The translations under genes and the position numbers were made by a program. The notes under the pieces are model-generated. The model saw only the letters and a program-made list of their open reading frames with translations, made no database searches and had not been told where the DNA came from. A stretch of 64,000 nucleotides of DNA from assembly GCA_963823675.1 (NCBI GenBank), contig CAWGMT010000015.1, forward strand, positions 248,001-312,000, read 5' to 3'. Position 1 is the first letter of the stretch; every line of letters starts with the position of its first letter. This stretch comes from CAWGMT01 sp963823675. GTDB taxonomy: Bacteria; Planctomycetota; Planctomycetia; Isosphaerales; Isosphaeraceae. This document shows positions 9,171 through 16,980 of the stretch, in pieces.

Positions 9171-12100
9171 GAACGTCGATCGTCGGCTGGCCAAACTCGG
9201 CCGCGACGCCTGTAGGCAATCCCAGCGCCCCGAGCGAGAACGTGTCGTCGGCACTGCCGGTATTGGTCAGTTGGACGACGTATCGGGCCGACGTGCCCTG
9301 GCCTGCGGTGGCTTGGGTGGGAGTGAGGGTCGCGACGATCCCGTGGGAGTTGGGATCGGGCACGGCGGGTTGACCCTGGAGAGCAAGATCGCCCGACACC
9401 GCGGCGATCGCGCCGTCGTCGCCATTGGCGGCGACAGTAAAGCCGTAATCGCTGAGCGCCGCAAACGAGTCGGAGGTGAGCACGAGCGGCACGTCGGCCG
9501 ACCCGTTGGGCCCCACGGTGACCGAGGGCTCCATATTCACCCAGCCCGGCGGCACTCCCAGAACCGATAAGTTGTAAGTGACCGACGTGCTGGTCGGATT
9601 CAAGAGGGTGACGTCGTAGGACGCCGGCGCACCTGGTTGAACGGTCTGGGCCGGCGGATTGATGCCGATGATCTGTTCCCCGGTTACGAACTGCCCGGGA
9701 AGGGTCATGGAGCCCGGCGTGCCCTGGCTGACGAAGCTGACCGTCGCGCTTTGCACCACCGGGAGCGACTGGCCGGGTTGCAATCCAGAGACGTCCGACT
9801 GCCAGGTGATTGTCTGGCTGCTGGTGCCCGAGGGAAGACTCAAGTCCCATTCGAGAGTTTCGCTGTCGTTGCTGTTCGTCGTGATAGCGGTCGGCGCGAT
9901 GCTGAAGGAGTTCGGGTCGATCGACACACCGTTGTTCGTGGGGACCGTGGCCTGTGCCTGGACCGTGACGCCGGCGTTCGTGAGGAGGGTCACTTGAACC
10001 TGGAATGATCCCGTATTGTTGTTCCAGCCATAGCCGTCCGTCGTGGCGAGGAAGAGGCGGGTAGCACCCGCCGGGACGGTTATGGTCTTGGGAGTGCCTG
10101 CGCTCGTGAGCCCATCGCCGATGTAGAAGACCTGCTGCAGCTCCGGAGCCAGGCTGAGGTAATTGACGCCACCGGACACGTTCCCGGTGGACCTGAAGTC
10201 GAGTCCCGCGGGCGCCTGGCTGTCGTCCGGCTGGTCCGGGCCCAGGAAGACTCCCAGAAGTGAATCGGTCGGAGCCGTCACGTCGGAGATCCCGTTCTCC
10301 GCACCACCTGCGTGCGAAGTAAAGGAGTCCGACAAGCCGTCTGGCCCCGCACCCGGAACTCCGGGCTCGTAGCTCTCGGTCCCGGAAGCGGTGAACGTGA
10401 GCTGGCTTCCGGCGACGATGGGGATTCCGACGACCTGCGCTGGCGATTCGGCAGGAGCCGTGTCGCCGCCTGCCGCCGTTGACCCGGGGGGCATGCCCGC
10501 CAGATACGGGTCAGAGGTGCCGGGGACGGTGACCTTGGCGGTCGTCTCTCCTGACGCTCCCGAGGCGTCGATCTCTAGGGTATTGGTCACCGTGCCGTTG
10601 CCGGCCGGGAGCGTGGTCGGTGTCGTGGACAGGCCCGCCGTGACGGGGAGCCCCACCAGCAGCGTCCCCTGACCGGTCGCGCCCGGGATCGGACTGCCGG
10701 ACGCGTCGTGGACTGCGACGCTGATCGTGTATTCGCCATCCGCGAGGTTGGTCGTGTCGAGGTTCCCCAGGTCGACGGTGCTCAAGGTGTTCAAGACATT
10801 GAGTGTCGTGGACACCGGCCGGGACGTGAACACCACGTCGCCGCCGGCGTCCGTAACCGTGTACGAGATCTGGGCCTGCTGCTGCTGATTGACGGCGTCG
10901 AGGATCTGGGCCGAGACGTCGACCTCGCCGCCCGGGTTGGTGAAGGGAGGATTGGTCGCGACCGAGATGATCTGGACGGCGGCCGTCCGCGCCGCGAACT
11001 GGGCAACGCTCGACTGGGTGATCTCGGGAGATCCCTCGGCCGTCGCAGTGATCGAGAAGCTGAAGGAAGGCAGGTCGGCTGTCGACGTCGAGGTGATCGT
11101 GGCGTTGACAGTCGTGGTACCGCTAGCCACGAGCGTCGATTGCCCCGGCTGAAGGGTGATCGAGGACGGACTGGTCGCCCCGGACACGCCTGCGGGCAGG
11201 CCAACGATGCTGAAGTCGTAGGTGGTCGGCTGGGTGCCGGTGTTTTGCAAGACGACCTGGTACATCGTGGCAACTTGCGGCTGGCCGACTCGGCTGTTGT
11301 CCAGGAGGCTCAGCGTGAAACCATGTGCCGCCTCGTCGGTAAGGGTCGTTCCCACGGTATCGAGGTCGCTGCCCAACTGTGTGACCGCGGCCTGGATCGC
11401 GCTGGCGGTCGTGGCATGTGCCAGGGCGGTGCCGTCGGAGTTGAGTGTGGTGATCAGAGATGAGACGTAGGGATCGGCCCCCAACAAGCCCACGAGCGCA
11501 GTGAGACTTGCCTGCGCTTGGCTGCTGTAGACTGGGCTCGTCGGGTTCTGCACGAGGTTCGTCAGCGCGGTGCTGAGGTCGCTCAAGCGGTTGGCGAGGT
11601 CGGTGTTTCCAAGCTGGCCTGCCGCCACGGATGCGTCGGCGATGGCGGCTGCGCCGGGGACGACCACGCTCACCGGGATCTGAGCGGTTTGGGTGACCGG
11701 CGATGCGGAAGGGCCGAATGTTGCCGTGATCGTCGCGTCGAGCGTGCTATTGAGCGGCGTGGAGGTGTCTGGTGTCAGGGTGATCGTCTCGGTTGTGGTC
11801 TGTCCCACGGCGAGCGAAACCGGGGCTAGCCCGGAAAGGGTCAAGCCCGATGGTAACGTGCCCGTCAGGGTGATGTTGTCTTCGGCCACGTTGCCGACGT
11901 TGGTGAGCGTGATGGTATCGGTGACCGGGCCGCCGGGGATGGTGCTGAGAGCCGTCGGGCTGGCGGTCACGGTGACGGCGTCGATATCCGGGACGGTGAA
12001 CGTCACGGTCTGCGTCTGGGTGATCGACGAATCGGTCGTGCTGGTCGCCGTGACGGTGAACGAGAGCTGGGTTCCCGGCGGAGGGATCGGCTGGCCCGTA

Positions 12101-12579
12101 TTCGGCACGAGGTACATGCCCAGGATTCCGGTTTCGCCCGCCGGGACCGTGACGCTGGTGCCGCTGTTCAGGAGCGCGAAGCCGGTCGGGACGTTCGAAA
12201 ACCTCAGGTTGTAGGTGTCAGCCGCCGGGCCGAGGTTCTGAATCGAGGCGCGGAAGGCGGTGGGGAGCTGCGCGCCGTTGAAGGGGACGGTGAAAATCGG
12301 GTCGGAGGCGACCGTGAGATTCATACCAGGCTGCGTGGGTTTGATCGTCACGTTGACCGTGGTCTGCGCCTCGAGGTTGGAGTCGGTCTGCGATTGGGCG
12401 ATGATCTGGATCGGATACGTGCCGCTCTGGAGGCCGGGCGCGGGCGTCGCGGTGACGTTGCCGCTGCTGTCGATCGAGACCGTCCAGCCGGTCGGGGCGT
12501 TGGCCGTGATGTTGTAGGTGTCGGCGAGGCTGGTCAGGACGTTGGTCGCGAACGTGATGGGCGTGTTCTGGTCGGTCAC
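9136..12579 (-). CDS. giant surface protein, middle segment (beta-sandwich repeats)
   Basis: About 1,147 residues of tandem CARDB/NEW3-like beta-sandwich domains rich in Thr, Ser, Val and Gly, with recurrent phrases such as 'QNTGTQPTTYDFSIVGLPAGV' type strands and VTATSTTDSSITQ. Such domains are extracellular stalks. The apparent GTG start at 12579 is an artefact: coding similarity runs through the short palindromic insertion into the upstream frame (VLQVAV joins TDQNTPITF). At the other end the frame is lost at 9167-9171, where a C5 run on the coding strand would be C6 in an intact gene (DVPPGASN). Confidence 0.75.
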   Translation of the reverse strand: MTDQNTPITFATNVLTSLADTYNITANAPTGWTVSIDSSGNVTATPAPGLQSGTYPIQIIAQSQTDSNLEAQTTVNVTIKPTQPGMNLTVASDPIFTVPFNGAQLPTAFRASIQNLGPAADTYNLRFSNVPTGFALLNSGTSVTVPAGETGILGMYLVPNTGQPIPPPGTQLSFTVTATSTTDSSITQTQTVTFTVPDIDAVTVTASPTALSTIPGGPVTDTITLTNVGNVAEDNITLTGTLPSGLTLSGLAPVSLAVGQTTTETITLTPDTSTPLNSTLDATITATFGPSASPVTQTAQIPVSVVVPGAAAIADASVAAGQLGNTDLANRLSDLSTALTNLVQNPTSPVYSSQAQASLTALVGLLGADPYVSSLITTLNSDGTALAHATTASAIQAAVTQLGSDLDTVGTTLTDEAAHGFTLSLLDNSRVGQPQVATMYQVVLQNTGTQPTTYDFSIVGLPAGVSGATSPSSITLQPGQSTLVASGTTTVNATITSTSTADLPSFSFSITATAEGSPEITQSSVAQFAARTAAVQIISVATNPPFTNPGGEVDVSAQILDAVNQQQQAQISYTVTDAGGDVVFTSRPVSTTLNVLNTLSTVDLGNLDTTNLADGEYTISVAVHDASGSPIPGATGQGTLLVGLPVTAGLSTTPTTLPAGNGTVTNTLEIDASGASGETTAKVTVPGTSDPYLAGMPPGSTAAGGDTAPAESPAQVVGIPIVAGSQLTFTASGTESYEPGVPGAGPDGLSDSFTSHAGGAENGISDVTAPTDSLLGVFLGPDQPDDSQAPAGLDFRSTGNVSGGVNYLSLAPELQQVFYIGDGLTSAGTPKTITVPAGATRLFLATTDGYGWNNNTGSFQVQVTLLTNAGVTVQAQATVPTNNGVSIDPNSFSIAPTAITTNSNDSETLEWDLSLPSGTSSQTITWQSDVSGLQPGQSLPVVQSATVSFVSQGTPGSMTLPGQFVTGEQIIGINPPAQTVQPGAPASYDVTLLNPTSTSVTYNLSVLGVPPGWVNMEPSVTVGPNGSADVPLVLTSDSFAALSDYGFTVAANGDDGAIAAVSGDLALQGQPAVPDPNSHGIVATLTPTQATAGQGTSARYVVQLTNTGSADDTFSLGALGLPTGVAAEFGQPTIDVPPAPATSATWP

Positions 12580-15500
12580 ATAACTCCCTCCCCCCGACGT
12601 GGGGGAGGGTTGGGGTGGGGGGGAACCGCGACCTGGAGCACGTTTCCCGCGGTGCCGTTGAGCGAGACCGAGTTGGTGCCGTTGCCGTTGGCCGAAACAG
12701 AGATCGTGCCGGTGTAGCTGTCCAGGGTCGTCTCGTCGGTCGGATCGAGCGGCTTGCCGCCGACGGTGAGGTTGCCGCTGCCCGGTCCGAGGTTGAGCGT
12801 GCCGGTCGTTGTCGTGATTGAGGCGGCTCCGGCGAAGTTGGGTGATGACATCGTGCCACTCCCGGAGAGCGCGGCCGACTTGGTCGTGATCGTGTATGTC
12901 CCGGCGGGGAGCGCCCTGCCGTTGAGCGTGAGGTCGTCGGTAGTCAGCGTGATCGACACGCTGCCCGTGACGGTCGCCGAATAGTTGTTCCAGTTACCGC
13001 TAACTCCGAGGCCGCTTTCGGCCGGACCGTAGAAGGACAGGATTCCGGTTCCAAGTACACTATATTGAACGTTACCTGAAACCGCCGCGGACACACCGCT
13101 CGTCGAGGTGGAGAGTGTTACCGCACCAGTGCCTACCACGTTGCCATTTACATCGGTAACCGTCGCTGCGCCCGCGCCGGCAGTATCGACATTGAACTTG
13201 GCAATGCTGAGGGCGCTCCATGATACGCCCAGTACACCCGAGGCGTTGACGTTCGGCGAGCGAGCACCACTGCCCACAGTTCCGGATGGTAAGCTCGCAC
13301 CTACAGAATCGGCCGCCGCCGCACGATTTACACCAATCGCAAGCGACGGAAAATTCACTCCCGAACGGATAGTAAAAACCGGTGGGTCTCCAACAAACTG
13401 AAGTGTTTTGAGAGTGCCAACAGTTAGCGCTAATAATTCAAGTATCTCAGCGGAAATGCCCCCGGTTTCCTTGACGTGAAGGCCCTCCGCGAACGCCGCT
13501 ATTGCCTCCGACAGTAGTACCAGCTTGTCCTTTACTTGCTTGAATAGCTCTTTCAGAGCCGCGTCCTCTTCTTGTAGCCACTTCGCCACCTGCACAGCCG
13601 CGGTTTCTTCCTCGGCGGCCTCGGTGACCAACACGTTGATCTCAGTAGATTCCACACTATAGGTAATGAACTCATCTCCGTGGCTTCCATCTTCGAGCAC
13701 ACCGGTCACCGCACCGGTTGACGGGTCGATTTCATACCAGCCGTACGAGGCAACGCCGTTAATCGGTACAGGACTGTCTGGGCCGATCACAACAGCCCCT
13801 TGATTTATGGCAGCCGCCATCCTTGCCTTGGCATCCGGCGATATGTTAAGTGTATCCAAAGTTGAAGTACTGCCGCTGGTTATCTCCACAAGTTGAATTC
13901 CAAGGGTTACTGCCTGGTTGATGATGTTCGCAGTATTCAGAGGAACGGCTCCGCCGGGAACCGGAGTCGTCAGTTGCTCAAGTCCGTTGTCAAGGATTCC
14001 TCGAGCTGTATTAAATGCGGCCGCCACCATCGTGTCTTGACCGGGGCTCGGCTCAACGCGGATGGGATCGCTGATGAGGTCGAACCCTTGCTGGTACGAC
14101 TGCGTAGCCCTGTCAAACACACTTTTGAAGAGCGCTAATCGGGGGCTCGCGAAGTACGCCGCCGCGTAATATGATGTTTCCAGGTTGCTCGTTTCTAGGT
14201 CGGACTCGAGAAAAAACTGTATGGTCTGCAAGGAGCCCAGCGTGCTGAACGTCGGCGCCAGCCTTGCTGTTCCGGTTGTGGTGCTACTGGAGGTTGCTGT
14301 TATGCTGTTGAGTTCAGATTGATACATTGCGTCGAGTGGGGCGACGACGGCCGCGCTCTGCTCGCTTGGGGCGACGCTAAGCGTGTACGTATCGTCGGCG
14401 CTGAGCGCGGGCACGCTGCCCTGCGCCGAAGCGATAGTCAGGTTTCCGCCAGTAAGTCTTGCAGCGTAACCAATTCGGTCGAGGAGCGTTGCAGTGTATG
14501 TTGCCGTACCGCCTTGCGGACTGCTAAGCTCGACGTTAAGAAACAATCCGGTGAGCACCTGGCTCCCAAGCGGGAAGTTCGTAAACACCTCCTGGTAATC
14601 GCTGCCGCGGATGATTTGGTCTTGACTTGGGTTGGGAAATGCATCATCCCCAACAGCGATGTAAGGCGAATACGTGTTCGTGATCGCGGTTAAGATGAAG
14701 CCAGTCCCTGAACTGCTTACGAAGTTCCCAACGGACAGCGGCCGGCCCACCAAGTAATCGTCGTCAAACGTCTGATCCAGAACCGTTGTGTCCTGCAATC
14801 CCGACGACAACCCGAACGTCGCAGCCGCCTGACTGTAGATCTCCGCGACAAGCTGAACCTCGGTCGTGGCCTCGAGATTCTGCGGCACCGCGGTGAACGT
14901 GCTGGCCGACGTCGTGAACGTCTGGCCAATCGTGGCACCGGGAATGAGAGGGTCTGCGTCGGTCATGCCGCTCCCCGTATCGAACTGGAACCAATAATGC
15001 GACTGCGTCTCGGCGAGCAGTTGCGGATCGTTCACCGGATCCGAGACCTGCGTCCCGGCGGGGATGTAGCCAACGGTCTGATACGACGGCGGGAACATCG
15101 ACAGGATGAGCTGCTGAGCCTGGCCCTCCGAAAGCGTGCCCGAGACGTATTGCGTCGGGATGCCCGAGGCGCGCATCAGCGCCACGCCAAGGCTGGCCAC
15201 GTCGAGCGCGTTCCCCGCATCCGACCAAAGAGTCCCTCGCGCACTGCGCAGGGAACCGTAATAGGAGTTGTAGCCGATCTGCGTATGCAGGAAGTTGAAG
15301 ATCTGCGTCGGATCGTAGCCAAGCGCCGCGGCCTCTTCCTGGATGAAAGGATCGTTCGTATCGGCATCGACGGTCGACGCCAGCAGGCTGGGGTCGGAGA
15401 CATTTCCCGGCTGGATGGTCGCGGCTGGAGTCGAAGCCGACACGGCGCCTGCATCGAGCATGGCGTAAGCCTGCGCACCCGTGTCGATGCCGAACGGTGT

Positions 15501-15980
15501 CGTGCCGGCACCCAGCGCAGGCAGGTCGAGGGTCAGCGCCACGGTCTCGCGATCGTAGCCCTGAATGGGTGCCAGGCTCCACGCCAGGTTCTGGCCGCTC
15601 TGGTCGGGCGGCTGCGTGGTGGTTGTACCGTCCAGAGTCACGGTCGAGCCGACGACCGTTACGCCCGGCTCCAGTGTGTCGTTGAGCAAGACGCCCGTCT
15701 CGGTGTCAGCCTGCTCGTTATAGACGGTGTACGTGATCGTCACCTGGTTGTTCTCGACCTCGCCCACGAAATACGAGGGCGATGGCGACGACGATGCCGC
15801 GGTCGAGGGCGTTGCGAGCGTCCGGCCGACCACGATCGCGGCTGGAAGTTGGGATGCCGCGGCGGCGTCGAGCATCAGCCGGTTTTCCAGTGGCTCAAGG
15901 CTTGGGCGCAGCGGTTTCGACCTGCTGCGCTGCGCGTACCGAAGACGTGGACGGCCAGACCCCGTGTGTGGACGGCTCAT
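12576..15980 (-). CDS. giant surface protein, N-terminal segment with transglutaminase-like domain
   Basis: The 1,134-residue segment starts with a basic stretch and the motif LEPLENRLMLDA (about residues 28-39), a variant of the planctomycete LEPR-XLL export/sorting signal. A DUF11-like Ig domain follows, then a transglutaminase-like fold (about residues 215-275; GNALDVASLGVALMRASGIP). The usual catalytic Cys position is not Cys there, as in the RHS-associated relatives. A domain ending in INGVASYGWYEIDPSTGAV fits that same family. The segment ends in 16 residues (PPHPNPPPRRGEGVM) encoded by an inserted palindrome. Intact, the protein would be about 2,700 residues and cell-surface located. 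Confidence 0.8.
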   Translation of the reverse strand: MSRPHTGSGRPRLRYAQRSRSKPLRPSLEPLENRLMLDAAAASQLPAAIVVGRTLATPSTAASSSPSPSYFVGEVENNQVTITYTVYNEQADTETGVLLNDTLEPGVTVVGSTVTLDGTTTTQPPDQSGQNLAWSLAPIQGYDRETVALTLDLPALGAGTTPFGIDTGAQAYAMLDAGAVSASTPAATIQPGNVSDPSLLASTVDADTNDPFIQEEAAALGYDPTQIFNFLHTQIGYNSYYGSLRSARGTLWSDAGNALDVASLGVALMRASGIPTQYVSGTLSEGQAQQLILSMFPPSYQTVGYIPAGTQVSDPVNDPQLLAETQSHYWFQFDTGSGMTDADPLIPGATIGQTFTTSASTFTAVPQNLEATTEVQLVAEIYSQAAATFGLSSGLQDTTVLDQTFDDDYLVGRPLSVGNFVSSSGTGFILTAITNTYSPYIAVGDDAFPNPSQDQIIRGSDYQEVFTNFPLGSQVLTGLFLNVELSSPQGGTATYTATLLDRIGYAARLTGGNLTIASAQGSVPALSADDTYTLSVAPSEQSAAVVAPLDAMYQSELNSITATSSSTTTGTARLAPTFSTLGSLQTIQFFLESDLETSNLETSYYAAAYFASPRLALFKSVFDRATQSYQQGFDLISDPIRVEPSPGQDTMVAAAFNTARGILDNGLEQLTTPVPGGAVPLNTANIINQAVTLGIQLVEITSGSTSTLDTLNISPDAKARMAAAINQGAVVIGPDSPVPINGVASYGWYEIDPSTGAVTGVLEDGSHGDEFITYSVESTEINVLVTEAAEEETAAVQVAKWLQEEDAALKELFKQVKDKLVLLSEAIAAFAEGLHVKETGGISAEILELLALTVGTLKTLQFVGDPPVFTIRSGVNFPSLAIGVNRAAAADSVGASLPSGTVGSGARSPNVNASGVLGVSWSALSIAKFNVDTAGAGAATVTDVNGNVVGTGAVTLSTSTSGVSAAVSGNVQYSVLGTGILSFYGPAESGLGVSGNWNNYSATVTGSVSITLTTDDLTLNGRALPAGTYTITTKSAALSGSGTMSSPNFAGAASITTTTGTLNLGPGSGNLTVGGKPLDPTDETTLDSYTGTISVSANGNGTNSVSLNGTAGNVLQVAVPPHPNPPPRRGEGVM
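12580..12627. repeat. palindromic insertion inside the surface-protein gene
   Basis: CCCTCCCCC (12586-12594) and GGGGGAGGG (12601-12609) are perfect inverted arms around CGACGT. Translated on the minus strand it gives the PHPNPPPRRGEG signature of a widely dispersed GC-rich intergenic repeat. Removing about 44-50 bp restores a single frame between the N-terminal and middle segments, so this is a repeat that landed in a coding sequence. The exact ends cannot be fixed from one copy. Confidence 0.75.
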
Positions 15981-16173
15981 GATGCGTCACCTCCGGCGTG
16001 ATGCTGATGATTCGTGCGTTGGACCTTGTCCCGAACGATGCGATCTCAGGCTGATGAGCGGCGAACGGCCGGCAGTTATCTGGCCGATTTCAACTCTCAT
16101 CTAGAGGGCAGCATGGCGATGTGACAAAAAAGGCGCCGGAAATTCCCGGAATCGCTCCGAAGGTGTAGAATGG
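15981..16173. promoter_or_regulatory. divergent promoter region
   Basis: These 193 bp separate the divergently transcribed surface-protein gene (start 15980) and ECF sigma gene (start 16174). Both promoters must lie here. I cannot pick out boxes with confidence. A purine-rich GGAG stretch stands before the internal ATG of the sigma gene, so its exact start is open. Confidence 0.45.
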
Positions 16174-16980
16174 ATGCATTCAGGAACAGAGGAGCTACCA
16201 CAACCAGGCGGGGCGGGCGAGTGCGCCCGCAGGATGAAGTTGGACGAAGCGCGTTTGAGCCAGCTCACGACGCGATGGAGCTTGATCTTCGAGGCTTGTC
16301 ACGGGCCGGACCGCGCCGATAGAGAGGCGCAGGCTCAGGTGCTCGAGCGCTATTGCGGCGCGATTTACCGCTACGCGCTGCGCGTGCTGGGCGATCCGGA
16401 CCTGGCTGATGAAGCCTGCCAGGAATTCGCCTACCGGTTCGTTCGTGGCGATTTCCGCCACGCCGATCCGGCCAAGGGGCGGTTTCGAGACTACGTGAAG
16501 ACGTCGGTCATTCATCTGCTCGGTGAGTTCCACCGCCAGCGGAAGGCGCGAGCCAGAACAACGTCCCTGGCGGGCCAGGTGGCCGTGGCACCGCTCACGC
16601 CGCCGCCAATAGAAGCCGACGAGGCGGAGTTCCTGGCCTTATGGCGGAAGGAACTGCTCAATCGCGCCTGGCGCGAGATGGAGCAGCAACAACCCGAGAG
16701 CGGACCTCCCTACTACGCAGCGCTGCGGTTGAAGGCCGAATCGCCCGAACTGTCGGCGGCCGACGTTGCCGAGCGGCTTCGATCGGCCGAGAAAGGTGAT
16801 TACACGCCGGCGGCTGTGCGCCAGGTCTTGCACCGCTCACGGGAGATCTTCGCCGAGAAACTCCTCGCCGAAGTAAGCCGGTCGATCCTCTCGAACGATC
16901 CCGATTCGCTGGCCGAAGAGCTGGCCGAGCTCAACCTGCTCATTTATTGCCGCGAGGCGCGAGAGCGGCGCCAGGTCTAG
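16174..16980 (+). CDS. ECF-type RNA polymerase sigma factor (planctomycete kinase-linked type)
   Basis: The 268-residue product has the sigma-70 region 2 signature (QVLERYCGAIYRYALRVLGDPDLADEACQEF) and, after a linker, a region-4-like helical part (SAADVAERL ... AAVRQVLHRSREIF). An ATG at 16234 (KLDEARLSQ) is an alternative start that drops 20 poorly conserved residues. The 3' end overlaps the stop region of the convergent Ser/Thr kinase gene by 41 bp. In planctomycetes this sigma type is regularly next to a Hanks-type kinase, so phosphorylation control of the sigma factor is a reasonable inference. Confidence 0.8.
   Translation: MHSGTEELPQPGGAGECARRMKLDEARLSQLTTRWSLIFEACHGPDRADREAQAQVLERYCGAIYRYALRVLGDPDLADEACQEFAYRFVRGDFRHADPAKGRFRDYVKTSVIHLLGEFHRQRKARARTTSLAGQVAVAPLTPPPIEADEAEFLALWRKELLNRAWREMEQQQPESGPPYYAALRLKAESPELSAADVAERLRSAEKGDYTPAAVRQVLHRSREIFAEKLLAEVSRSILSNDPDSLAEELAELNLLIYCREARERRQV

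Noticed and set aside
9161..9175. Programmed ribosomal frameshift at the G5 run
   Set aside because: There is no slippery heptamer or stimulatory structure, and many unrelated genes in the window show similar one-base indels.
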